Shown piece by piece: positions 42,715-51,005 of a stretch of DNA of 64,000 bases (positions are counted from its first letter, which is position 1; each line of letters starts with the position of its first letter). The notes under the pieces were generated by a model. It was not told where the DNA came from. It ran no database searches and worked only from the letters and a program-made list of their open reading frames with translations. The translations under genes were made by a program, and so were the position numbers. The stretch comes from JAXMCI01 sp046349435 (GTDB lineage: Bacteria > Pseudomonadota > Alphaproteobacteria > Dongiales > Dongiaceae): positions 1-64,000 of the forward strand of contig JAXMCI010000031.1 in NCBI GenBank assembly GCA_046349435.1, in the 5' to 3' direction.

Positions 42715-44328
42715 ATGACCGGTGCGAACCAGGCCGGACCGGCGGCCGCGGGACCTGGCGGCCCGTCAAGCCTCCGCCAGCTCTGGCGCTACCTCGTCCG
42801 GCACTGGCGCGGCGAGTTGTCGCTTCGCCACGCCGTTTGGCAGAGCGGCTTCCTGGCCTATGTCCTGCTGCTGTCACCGTGCCTGACCGTTCTCATCTTC
42901 GGCGCCAATCTCGTCCCGCTGCCGCTGGGGCTGTTTGCCGAGCCACTCCTCTGGTTCGCGGTGGTGCTGGCGGCCGGTTGGCACCTGGTCGGCATCTGGC
43001 GCTCGGCCGGACGCGCCGCAGGGGCGGATGGCCGGCCCGCCAGCGCTCTGCCGGCACGCGCCGCCGTCCTGCTCGCGCTGGTGATAGTCGCCGACCTCGC
43101 CTGGGTGCGGGCCGTACCGCGGGCGCTCGACGCCTTCGATATGGTCTTCCGAGACGATCCCGAGATCGGGCCGCACAACATCCGGCTGCTTTCGCGGAAC
43201 ACCGAGATCGAGATTTCCGGTGGACTCACGATCGGCGTGGCCGACGAGCTGGAAGCGATGCTGGCCCGCTATCCGGAAACGACCGTCATCCATCTCAACA
43301 GCCCGGGTGGCAGGATGTCGGAAGGCTTCGCCTTGCAGGCGGTGATCCGTCGTCACGGGCTGATCACCTATACCGGCGTCGAGTGCGACTCGGCCTGTAC
43401 CCTTGCCTTCCTCGGCGGGCGGGAGCGCTGGATCGGCCCGACCGCGTCGCTTGGGTTCCATCACGCCAGCGCCTACCCCGGCGAGACCCGGCGCGAGCGC
43501 GAGGCCGAGGAAAGTGATCTCGTCAGAGGGATGCAGGGTGTCGGGGTCTCCCCCGCCTTCGCACGACGCGTGCTGGATACCCCCTTCGACGGCCTGTGGC
43601 GACCAACCGTTCAGGAGTTGCTCGACAACCATGTGGTGACAGGCGTGTCCGACGGGACGCAGTTCGCCATAGGCGGGATTGAAGCCGGCACGCCGCCCGA
43701 GCGCGTCGAGGAAGCCCTCCTGGCCGCGCCCTGGCTGGCCGCCTTCCGCAAGCTCGAGCCGGCCGTATTCAGCAGGCTGCGCGACACCGTCGCGGAGATC
43801 GTGGCGCGCGGCGGAACCGAGCACGAGCTGGCCGAGGCGGAGAAGGCCGCCGTGATGCCCTATGCACTGCAATACCTTCCGCTGGCCTCCGACCTGGCCG
43901 TGGCACGCATGGCGCAGAGCTGGGTGGAGATGATCGACGCGGTCCGCACCTCGCCTTCGGGCGACTGCCTCGCCTTCATTCAGGGTCGCCTCGATCCCGC
44001 CGTGGTCCGCCGGGCGATCCCTGCCGACCTGCTCTCGCGGTACTGGGAGGCAGTCGCCGAGGTCTTCGGCTCGGCCGCCTCGGCGCGTCGCCCGGAGCCC
44101 CTCGCCGCCGACGACGCCAAGCGCGGGCGGGCCGCGCTGCGCGCCATCCTCGAGCCCCGTTACGGCGACGCCGTGTCCCTCCTGGAGGGCAACGATCCGC
44201 CGCCCGACCAGGGCGATCTGTTCTGCCAGATGAAGGCCGATCTCTATCGGACCGCGCTGGCCCTGCCTGCCGAGCGCCGGGGCCCAGCGCTTCGCGCCCT
44301 GGTGTCGCGGCGACCAGTGTCGAACTGA
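42715..44328 (+). CDS. Membrane-anchored ClpP/crotonase-fold protein (COG3904-like)
   Basis: A 537-residue protein. The first 140 residues hold three or four hydrophobic segments (for example SGFLAYVLLLSPCLTVLIFG, LLWFAVVLAAGWHLVGIW, VLLALVIVADLAWV). Then comes a ClpP-like domain: ETTVIHLNSPGGRMSEGFAL with the oxyanion SPGG, GVECDSACTLAFLGGRERW with the probable nucleophile serine in DSAC, and TASLGFHHAS with the probable histidine. After about residue 300 the sequence is helical and not recognised. It resembles predicted periplasmic ClpP-class proteins of unknown role. Base composition here is a little less GC-rich than the neighbours. It could be a membrane protease; active-site assignment is by analogy. 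Confidence 0.75.
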   Translation: MTGANQAGPAAAGPGGPSSLRQLWRYLVRHWRGELSLRHAVWQSGFLAYVLLLSPCLTVLIFGANLVPLPLGLFAEPLLWFAVVLAAGWHLVGIWRSAGRAAGADGRPASALPARAAVLLALVIVADLAWVRAVPRALDAFDMVFRDDPEIGPHNIRLLSRNTEIEISGGLTIGVADELEAMLARYPETTVIHLNSPGGRMSEGFALQAVIRRHGLITYTGVECDSACTLAFLGGRERWIGPTASLGFHHASAYPGETRREREAEESDLVRGMQGVGVSPAFARRVLDTPFDGLWRPTVQELLDNHVVTGVSDGTQFAIGGIEAGTPPERVEEALLAAPWLAAFRKLEPAVFSRLRDTVAEIVARGGTEHELAEAEKAAVMPYALQYLPLASDLAVARMAQSWVEMIDAVRTSPSGDCLAFIQGRLDPAVVRRAIPADLLSRYWEAVAEVFGSAASARRPEPLAADDAKRGRAALRAILEPRYGDAVSLLEGNDPPPDQGDLFCQMKADLYRTALALPAERRGPALRALVSRRPVSN

Positions 44329-44461
44329 GCCAGACTGGACCAGGATCAGAACACTATATGCGCGATCATGTCACTAAATAACATCTTTATAGTTGTATTT
44401 CACAAGAGCTTGCAGTAGGCTCCGCCTCGGGCTTGTCTTCATAGCGGATCCGCGTGCGGCC
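44329..44461. other. AT-rich intergenic spacer
   Basis: About 130 bases with an AT-rich core (CACTAAATAACATCTTTATA) that stands out from the GC-rich surroundings. It probably holds the promoter of the TPR gene. I find no well-spaced hexamer pair or palindrome worth calling. Confidence 0.35.
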
Positions 44462-45202
44462 ATGCCGATCGCCGCTCTCGTCAACATCCTGCTGGCCGTC
44501 GCCTGCGTGGTGCATGTGGCGCGTACCGGGCGACCCTATTTCTGGATCTACATCGTGCTGTTCGTGCCGGTGATCGGCCCGCTCGCCTACGCCGCCGCGG
44601 AGCTGCTGCCGTCGCTGCTGCAGGGGCCGTCGGGCCGGCAGGCGGCGGCACGGACGCGGCGGCTGCTCGACCCCGACCGGCCCTATCGGGAGGCGAAGCG
44701 CGACCTGCAGGTCTCGCCGACGCCGCACACCATGTGCGCCCTCGCCGCCGTCTGCATCGAGCGCCGGTCCTATGACGAGGCGATCGCGCTCTATCGCGGC
44801 GCGCTCACCGGCCTGCATGCCGACGCGCCCGACATCATGGACAAGATGGCCCGCGCCCTGTTCCTCAAGGGCGACCTGGCGGGCGCCGTCGCTGCGCTCG
44901 ATGCGCTGCGGGCGGCCCACCCGCGCTATCGCTCGATCGAGGCGCACATGGTCTACGCCCAGGCGCTCGAGGGGCTGGGGCGCGACGCCGAGGCGCTGGA
45001 GGAATATGAGGCGCTGGCCGGCAGCTGGAGCGGCGAGGAGGCACGGCTGCGCTACGCGCTGCTGCTGCAGCGGCTGGGCCGGGCCGGCGAGGCCCGCCAG
45101 CTGCTGGAGCGCATCGCCAGCGTGCCCGAGCTGGCGCCCCGGCACTATGCCCGGGCGCAGCGCGATTGGATCGAGGCGGCGCGCGCGGCGCTCGCCACCT
45201 GA
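44462..45202 (+). CDS. TPR protein with an N-terminal membrane segment
   Basis: A 246-residue protein starting MPIAALVNILLAVACVVHVA. Two hydrophobic segments (residues 1-20 and IYIVLFVPVIGPLAYAAAEL) resemble the short PLDc_N-type membrane hairpin. The rest is helical with TPR-like repeats (DEAIALYRGALTG, GAVAALDALRAAHP, EALEEYEALAGSW, GEARQLLERIASV). Such proteins scaffold membrane complexes; the partner is not obvious. The preceding gene is the ClpP-like membrane protein, in the same direction. Start set at the ATG that begins the hydrophobic segment. Confidence 0.75.
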   Translation: MPIAALVNILLAVACVVHVARTGRPYFWIYIVLFVPVIGPLAYAAAELLPSLLQGPSGRQAAARTRRLLDPDRPYREAKRDLQVSPTPHTMCALAAVCIERRSYDEAIALYRGALTGLHADAPDIMDKMARALFLKGDLAGAVAALDALRAAHPRYRSIEAHMVYAQALEGLGRDAEALEEYEALAGSWSGEEARLRYALLLQRLGRAGEARQLLERIASVPELAPRHYARAQRDWIEAARAALAT

Positions 45203-45250
45203 CGGGGCGGCGCCGCCCGGCTCAGCCGGTACGGCTCAGCGGCTTCCGGC

Positions 45251-45835
45251 TCAGGCCCGGGGCGCGTGCTTGCCGAGGATGCGCTGCAGCGTGCGGCGGT
45301 GCATGCGCAGCCGGCGCGCCGTCTCCGAGACGTTGCGGTCGCACTGCTCGAAGACGCGCTGGATGTGCTCCCAGCGCACCCGGTCGGCCGTCATCGGATG
45401 CTCCGGCGGCGGCGGCAGGGCGCCCTCGAGCTGGCGCAGCGCGGCGTCCACGGCGTCCGCGTCGGCCGGCTTGGAGAGATAGTCGACGGCGCCCGACTTC
45501 ACGGCGGCCACGGCCGTCGCGATGTTGCCGTAGCCGGTGAGCACGACGATGCGCGCGTCGGAGCGGGCGGCGCGCAGCGCACTGACCACCTCGATGCCGT
45601 TGCCGTCGGACAGCCGCAGGTCGACCACGGCGAAGGCGGGCGGACGGCCCTGCGCGGCCGCGACGCCGGTGGCCACCGTGTCGGCCGTGGTCACGATATA
45701 GCCGCGCCGCTCCATGGCCGCCGCCAGGCGCTGCCGGAACGGCGCGTCGTCGTCGACCAGCAGCAGCGTGCGCTCGCCCGCCGGCGAAGCCGCCAGCTGG
45801 GCCGACGGAGTTGTGGTCTGCACCAAACCGTTCAC
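45251..45835 (-). CDS. regA: RegA/PrrA/ActR-type global redox response regulator
   Basis: A 194-residue regulator with GTG start. Receiver domain: LLLVDDDAPFRQRLAAAMER acidic pair, phosphoacceptor in FAVVDLRLSDGNG, Thr in VVLTGYGNIATAV and Lys in VDYLSKPADADAV. After a proline-rich linker comes the hallmark RegA helix-turn-helix, HIQRVFEQCDRNVSETARRL followed by RMHRRTLQRIL. It controls photosynthesis, respiration, nitrogen or carbon fixation genes in response to redox state in alphaproteobacteria. It overlaps the RegB gene by four bases (GTGA), so both are cotranslated. Confidence 0.95.
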   Translation of the reverse strand: MNGLVQTTTPSAQLAASPAGERTLLLVDDDAPFRQRLAAAMERRGYIVTTADTVATGVAAAQGRPPAFAVVDLRLSDGNGIEVVSALRAARSDARIVVLTGYGNIATAVAAVKSGAVDYLSKPADADAVDAALRQLEGALPPPPEHPMTADRVRWEHIQRVFEQCDRNVSETARRLRMHRRTLQRILGKHAPRA

Positions 45836-47145
45836 TCCTCACCTCCGAATCGTGTCCACGTCGCCGTCACCTCGGCCCCGCCGCTCGGGCGGTTGCCGAA
45901 ATGCAGCTTCGCCCCGGTGCGCTCCAGCAGGTTCTGCGCGATGAAGACGCCCAGGCCCATATGCTCGCCATCGCCCTGACGTCCCTGGCTGCCCGTCGAG
46001 AGATAGGGCTCGCCGAGCCGATCGACCATGGCAGGGTCGAATCCCGGGCCGTCATCGAGGATGGCGATAGACATTTGTGTCGCATCCCAGCGGATTACAA
46101 CCCGAACCTCACGCCGGGCGAACTGCGTCGCGTTCTCGATCAGCGTGCCGAGCCCGTGCAGCAGCTCCGGCCGGGCCGGCAGCCCGGGGGTGGGCGCGCC
46201 CGGCTCGGCCGGCTCGAGCGCGACCTTGAAGGCCACCGGGCGGCCGCGATAGGGCGCCGCGGCGGCATCGACCAGCGCGTCCAGCGGCAGCCGGTCGAAC
46301 GGCACGCCGCGATCGGCGTCTGGCCGCGCCGCCAGCCCGGCCAGGATCTCGCGGCAGCGCTCGCTCTGGCTCAGCAGCAGGTCGATGTCGGGGCGCAGCG
46401 GGCTGTCCGGCGGCAGGTCGCGGGCGATCTCGCGCGCCACCACGGCGATGGTGCCGAGCGGGCTGCCGAGCTCGTGCGCGGCGGCGGCGGCGAGGCCGCC
46501 CAGCGCCGACAGCCGGCGCTCGCGGTCGAGCGCCATCTGGGTGGCCGAGAGGGCATGCGACATCCGCCGCGCCTCCTCGGCGACGCTGAAGACGTAGCCG
46601 GCGATGAACAGGGTGGAGAGGCCCAGCGCCAGCGCCAGCCCGACGATGAAGAGCGGCTGCAGCCTGAAGCCGTGGTCGGCCCAGGGCAGCGGCCGGTGCG
46701 CCATCGAGAGGGCGAGCACCAGCAGCACCGCCAGCCCCGCCAGGACCGCCGTGCTGCGCCGCGACAGCACGGTGGCGGCGACCGTCACCGGCGCCAGGAT
46801 CAGGATGGCGAAGGGATTGTGCATCCCGCCGGTCAGGTAGAGCAGCGCGCCGACCTGCAGCAGGTCGTAGGCCAGGAACAGCGCGGCGGCGCCGTCCGAC
46901 AGCCAGGTCGCGCTCGGCCGCAGGCTGGCGACGACGTTGATGATCGCCGAGGTGGCGACCACCGCCAGCGCCCAGCCCATCGGCAGCTCGTAGCCGAAGC
47001 CGGCGCGGACCACGAGCAGGGCCAGCGCCTGGCCGACCACGGCCGACCAGCGGATCAGCACCAGGGTGCGCAGGCGGACCCGGCCGCGCGGCGCAACCAG
47101 CGAGGCCGGCGCCGGACCGGTCAGCATCTCCATCATGGCCGGCAT
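45832..47145 (-). CDS. regB: RegB/PrrB/ActS-type redox-sensing histidine kinase
   Basis: About 437 residues with six hydrophobic spans in the N-terminal half. The ubiquinone-binding signature GGMHNPFAIL (GGxxNPF) lies between spans. The H-box AAAAHELGSPLGTIAVVARE carries the phosphorylated His; 40 residues after it is the Cys in QSERCREILAGL, equivalent in spacing to the redox-active Cys265 relative to His225 of Rhodobacter RegB. N-box LIENATQF and G-box DDGPGF / MGLGVFIAQ follow. It autophosphorylates under reducing conditions and phosphorylates RegA, encoded by the overlapping downstream gene. SenC, often adjacent, is absent. Several ATGs are possible; the one giving MPAMMEML was used. Confidence 0.93.
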   Translation of the reverse strand: MPAMMEMLTGPAPASLVAPRGRVRLRTLVLIRWSAVVGQALALLVVRAGFGYELPMGWALAVVATSAIINVVASLRPSATWLSDGAAALFLAYDLLQVGALLYLTGGMHNPFAILILAPVTVAATVLSRRSTAVLAGLAVLLVLALSMAHRPLPWADHGFRLQPLFIVGLALALGLSTLFIAGYVFSVAEEARRMSHALSATQMALDRERRLSALGGLAAAAAHELGSPLGTIAVVAREIARDLPPDSPLRPDIDLLLSQSERCREILAGLAARPDADRGVPFDRLPLDALVDAAAAPYRGRPVAFKVALEPAEPGAPTPGLPARPELLHGLGTLIENATQFARREVRVVIRWDATQMSIAILDDGPGFDPAMVDRLGEPYLSTGSQGRQGDGEHMGLGVFIAQNLLERTGAKLHFGNRPSGGAEVTATWTRFGGEE

Positions 47146-47181
47146 CTGACGCCGCCGGCGCCGCCGCCGCAAGCGCCGCGG

Positions 47182-47220
47182 CAGCCCCGCCCGCCAGCCC
47201 CGCCCGCCAGCCCCGCCCGA
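47182..47220 (+). repeat. Three copies of a 13-base tandem repeat
   Basis: CAGCCCCGCCCGC is repeated three times (the last copy ends GA) immediately upstream of the RegB start region and downstream of mprF. It is noncoding in the layout chosen here. A slippage-prone tract in the leader of the redox regulators could vary between strains. Confidence 0.6.
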
Positions 47221-47238
47221 CAGCCTGCGGCGGCCGGC

Positions 47239-49803
47239 TCAGGCCGGGCTGCGGCCCTCGCCGGCGATCAGCTGGGCGGCGTCGGCGAGCACCCGCGGCA
47301 GCGCCAGGCCGCCGGGGGCGCAGAGATATTTCGGCCGCCATTGCGGCTGGAAGCGCGCCTTGTACTGGCGCAGCCGGCGGAAATCGTCGAACGGGCCGCC
47401 ACGGTTGAAGATCTCGGCGCCGGCCCGGCTCCAGAGCGGACCGAGCGGGCGGCCCTCCAGCCCGGCCGGCGGCGCCAGGCCGAGATTGAAGCGGGCATAG
47501 CCCTGGTCGCGCGCCCAGGCGACGGAATCGACCACCAGCAGGTCGAGCAGCACCGGCGGCGTGCCGGGCAGGCTGCGCATCAGGTCGAGCGCGACCTCGG
47601 CCCGGTCCGCCCCGGTCAGCAGGTTGGCGAAGGCGACGATGCGGCCGGCCTGGCGGACCACGGCGATCGGGCAGCCCCGGAGATAGCCGGGGGCGAAGGC
47701 GCCGAGCGCGAAGCCGCGCTCGCGGCCATGGCGGCGCTCCGCCAGCCAGGCGTCGGAGAGCGCCTCGAGCTCGGCCAGGGCCGGCTCCGCCGCGCCGGCC
47801 GGCAGCAGCTCGAAGGCCGCGCCCTCCCGCCGCGCCCGCCGGCAGGCCTGGGCGAGCGCGTCGCGGGTGCCGCCGGCGAGCTGGAAGCCGGGCAGGTCGA
47901 GCCAGGCCTCCTCGCCGAGCTTCAGCGGCGTCAGGCCGAGATCGAGATAGAGCGGCAGCCCGGCGGGGCCGACGTCGTAGAACAGGGCGAGCCCGTCATG
48001 CCGGTGGCTCAGCTCCTGGAAGCGCCAGACCAGCTCGGCGCCGATCGCCGCCGGCCCGACCGGGTCGCCGAGCGCCACCCAGCTGCGGCCGCGCACGCCG
48101 TACATCAGGAAGGCGTCGCCGGCATCGTCGAACAGCAGGTGCTTGTCGCCGAGCAGCGCCAGGTTGGCGGCGGCGACCGGCGAGCGGCGGATGATGCGCG
48201 CCGCCTCGGCGAGCTCGGCCGGGCCGGGCAGGATCGGCCGCGGCGGCGCCGGGGTCAGCAGCACGGCGAGCCCGAAGGTCACCGCCGTCACCGCGACCGC
48301 CAGCGCCGCGCGCAGCACGCGCGGCGCGCTGGCGTCGAGCGAGAACTGCAGCCAGAGGTCGCCGGTGAAGGTGACGTGCTTGTAGGAGAAGAAGCCGAGC
48401 CAGCCGGCCGCCGCGAGCGTGATGGCGATGGCGGTCAGCCAGGCCGGGCCGAAGCGGTCGCCGAGCAGCGGGGCGTGGCGGTAGAAGAGCGGCCGGGCCG
48501 GCAGCAGCGCCACGAAGATCACCAGCAGCACGCCGGCCTCGTCGTAGTCGAAGCCCTTGAGCACCGCCGAGACGATGCCGGCGGCGACCAGCAGCAGGGT
48601 CAGCCACCAGGCGGTCTGCAGCCGGCGCAGCAGCGAGTGCGACAGCAGCAGCATGCCGATGCCGGCGATGCCGCCGATCAGGTTGCCGAGCTCGAGCAGC
48701 GGCTCCGGCACGATGGAGCGCACCAGCGCCACCCGCGGCGTCAGCTCCGGCACCGCGCCGGAGAAGAGCAGCAGGGCGCCGCCGAGGAAGGTGGCGGCGG
48801 CCAGGATGTGCGGCGCCACCCGGCTGACCGTGTTGCCGAGCAGCGCGGCGGTGCGCAGCAGCCGATGCTGCCGCTCGGCGATCTCGGTGAAGGCGAGCAG
48901 CAGCGCGGCGCCGCCCAGCGGCAGCAGGTAGTAGACGACGCGGAAGGCGAGCAGCGCGCCGAACATCTGCCCGGCCGGCGCCGGCACCATCAGCAGCATC
49001 ACCGTCTCGAAGACGCCGAGCCCGCCGGGCACGTGGCTGAGGATGCCGAGCGTGGTGGCGACGACGTAGATGCCGAGGAAGCGGCCGTAATCCATGTCGG
49101 TGCCGGCCGGCATCAGCAGCCACAGCGCCGCCGCGGCGAACATCATGTCGACGGTGGCGATCGCCACCTGGGCGAGCGACAGGCCGAGCGTCGGCAGCTG
49201 CACCCGCCACTGGCGGATGCGCAGCCGCTCCGGCTTCAGCGAGATGAAGATGAAGTAGGCGAGCAGCAGGGCCAGCAGCGCGCTGCCGATCGAGCGCACG
49301 ATGCCGGGCTGCAGCGGCAGCACGCCGGTGACGAGATGCGGCTCGAGCAGCAGCACCAGCCCGCTGATGGCGAGCGCGCCGATGCCGAAGGTCAGGGTGC
49401 AGAACACCACCACCGCGGCGATCTCGAAGCCGTTGAGGCCGGCGGCCGAGTAGAGGCGGTAGCGTACCGAGCCGCCGGTCACCGCGGCGAAGCCGATGGT
49501 GTTGCTGAAGGCGTAGCTGACGAAGGAGGCGATGGCGACGTCGCGCAGCGGCAGCCGCCGCCGGACATAGTGCAGCGCCGAGAGGTCGTAGCAGACCAGC
49601 GTGGCGTAGCTCGCCACGGTCATCGCCACGGCGCCGACCAGGACCAGCGGCGGCAGCCGGCCGAGATAGGCCATGATCTCGTCGATGCGATGCGCCGCCA
49701 GCTCGCGGCCGAGCATCCACAGCGCGGCGCCGAACACCGCGACGGTGACGATCGGCATGGCGCGCTTGAAGCGCGCCGCCCAGGCCGCGGCGCGCGGGCT
49801 CAC
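47239..49803 (-). CDS. mprF: Bifunctional lysylphosphatidylglycerol flippase/synthetase (MprF-like)
   Basis: An 854-residue protein. About 14 hydrophobic spans occupy residues 10-530, including the flippase-type FVSYAFSNTIGFAAVTGGSV and the LPRLLGVFETV-like SHVPGGLGVFETVMLLMVP. The C-terminal 300 residues are the cytoplasmic DUF2156 synthetase domain (GDKHLLFDDAGDAFLMYGVR, WVALGDPVG, LDLMRSLPGTPPVLLDLLVV, RGGPFDDFRRLRQYKARFQP). It transfers lysine (or alanine) from aminoacyl-tRNA to phosphatidylglycerol and flips it outward, lowering surface charge and sensitivity to cationic peptides. The GTG start overlaps the upstream stop (GTGA), so it is coupled to the YcaQ-like gene. Confidence 0.92.
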   Translation of the reverse strand: MSPRAAAWAARFKRAMPIVTVAVFGAALWMLGRELAAHRIDEIMAYLGRLPPLVLVGAVAMTVASYATLVCYDLSALHYVRRRLPLRDVAIASFVSYAFSNTIGFAAVTGGSVRYRLYSAAGLNGFEIAAVVVFCTLTFGIGALAISGLVLLLEPHLVTGVLPLQPGIVRSIGSALLALLLAYFIFISLKPERLRIRQWRVQLPTLGLSLAQVAIATVDMMFAAAALWLLMPAGTDMDYGRFLGIYVVATTLGILSHVPGGLGVFETVMLLMVPAPAGQMFGALLAFRVVYYLLPLGGAALLLAFTEIAERQHRLLRTAALLGNTVSRVAPHILAAATFLGGALLLFSGAVPELTPRVALVRSIVPEPLLELGNLIGGIAGIGMLLLSHSLLRRLQTAWWLTLLLVAAGIVSAVLKGFDYDEAGVLLVIFVALLPARPLFYRHAPLLGDRFGPAWLTAIAITLAAAGWLGFFSYKHVTFTGDLWLQFSLDASAPRVLRAALAVAVTAVTFGLAVLLTPAPPRPILPGPAELAEAARIIRRSPVAAANLALLGDKHLLFDDAGDAFLMYGVRGRSWVALGDPVGPAAIGAELVWRFQELSHRHDGLALFYDVGPAGLPLYLDLGLTPLKLGEEAWLDLPGFQLAGGTRDALAQACRRARREGAAFELLPAGAAEPALAELEALSDAWLAERRHGRERGFALGAFAPGYLRGCPIAVVRQAGRIVAFANLLTGADRAEVALDLMRSLPGTPPVLLDLLVVDSVAWARDQGYARFNLGLAPPAGLEGRPLGPLWSRAGAEIFNRGGPFDDFRRLRQYKARFQPQWRPKYLCAPGGLALPRVLADAAQLIAGEGRSPA

Positions 49804-51005
49804 GGCGCGAGCGGGCCGGCGACGGCGCGGCGCACGGCGCGGTCGAGCGTGCCGGCGGCGGCGACCTTCGCCGCCCCGGCATGGCGCGCCAGCCGGTGCA
49901 GCGCCGCCCGCAGCGCGTCGTGATCGACCGGGCGGAAGAGGTCGAGGCCGCGCACCTCCCAGGCGCCGTCGGCGAGCCGGGCGTCGACCAGCCCGGCGAC
50001 CTCGTCGCCGGCGATCAGCGGCATGGCGAAGTAGAAGCGGCGCTCCTCGACCGGGGTGTAGGCCTCGAACTTGTAGTCGAGCCCGAACAGCTGGGCGAAG
50101 CGGCGCCGGCTGAACAGCAGGTTGTCGAGCGGCGGGACGATGCGGGCCTGGTCCGCGACCGCCGTGGCGGCGCGCTCCCAGCCCGCCTCGTCGGCGGCGC
50201 GGTACCAGTAGACCGGCTCGTCCGGCAGGTCGGCGACGACCACCGGGACGGCCGCGCCACGGGCCAGCGCCCGGTCGACCATGACGCGCATCTCCTTCAG
50301 CACCGGGCCGCGCCAGGACCCGTAATGCAGCGCCGCGCGCTCCGCGATCTGGCCGGCGGTGGCGACCTTGAGCACGGCCAGCGCCGACTCGACCAGGAAG
50401 CGGCGGTAGTCGGGGGCCCGCGGCCGGCGCCAGCCGGCCAGCTCCGGCGTCTGCCGCTCGGTGAGGTCGAACAGCCGGTGGAAGCCGGCGTTGCGCCCGG
50501 AAATCTGCAGCACCCGCTCGGTGAAGAGATATTCCAGCGCCTTGGTGGTGACCTTGACGGTGTTGAAGCCGCCCGGCACCCGCACGCCGGCAAAGTCGGC
50601 CGGGCCGGCCGGCCCGTTGTCGCGGATGTGGCGCAGCACCTTGCGCATGACCGGCCGGATCGCCTGCATCTCGCGGCGCCAGCGCTCCGGCGGATCGGCG
50701 AAGCCGGTCCACAGCCAGGGCAGCCAGTCGCGGCGGCTGGCGAAGATCGGGTAGTGCGTCTCGCGCAGCGCGCGGTCCTCGTAGAGCAGGCGGTAGAAGC
50801 CGGCGACCGGCGCCTCGGCCCGGGCCAGCCAGGCGAGCTCGTGGTTGCGCAGGCCGGTGACGCGGATGGAATCGATCTGCACCATGCCGAGCTCGGGCAG
50901 CCAGCCGGCGCCGGCCGCGCCGTCGCGCAGCGGGCCGCGCAGCCCGAGCCGGTCGAGCAGGAAGGCGACGAGCTCGGTGCGGCGGATGCGGCGCGGGCCG
51001 CTCAT
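49800..51005 (-). CDS. YcaQ/DUF1006-type winged-helix protein (putative interstrand-crosslink DNA glycosylase)
   Basis: A 401-residue protein. Near residues 35-50 is the invariant LGMVQIDSIRVTGLRNHELA, matching the Q-x-D motif of the HTH_42/AlkX (YcaQ) family in which Q and D act in catalysis. PIFASRRDWLPWLW and VPPLDNLLFSRRRFAQLFGL, then YKFEAYTPVEERRFYFAMPL, complete the signature. Characterised members unhook DNA interstrand crosslinks by removing alkylated bases. Start ATG shares a base with the CobT stop; the end overlaps mprF. The association with B12 and lipid genes is probably only transcriptional. Confidence 0.87.
   Translation of the reverse strand: MSGPRRIRRTELVAFLLDRLGLRGPLRDGAAGAGWLPELGMVQIDSIRVTGLRNHELAWLARAEAPVAGFYRLLYEDRALRETHYPIFASRRDWLPWLWTGFADPPERWRREMQAIRPVMRKVLRHIRDNGPAGPADFAGVRVPGGFNTVKVTTKALEYLFTERVLQISGRNAGFHRLFDLTERQTPELAGWRRPRAPDYRRFLVESALAVLKVATAGQIAERAALHYGSWRGPVLKEMRVMVDRALARGAAVPVVVADLPDEPVYWYRAADEAGWERAATAVADQARIVPPLDNLLFSRRRFAQLFGLDYKFEAYTPVEERRFYFAMPLIAGDEVAGLVDARLADGAWEVRGLDLFRPVDHDALRAALHRLARHAGAAKVAAAGTLDRAVRRAVAGPLAP

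Noticed and set aside
45811..49923. A 1370-codon plus-strand frame opposite regB and mprF
   Set aside because: Antisense to two well-supported genes and rich in Arg, Gln, Ala and Gly without any recognised motif.
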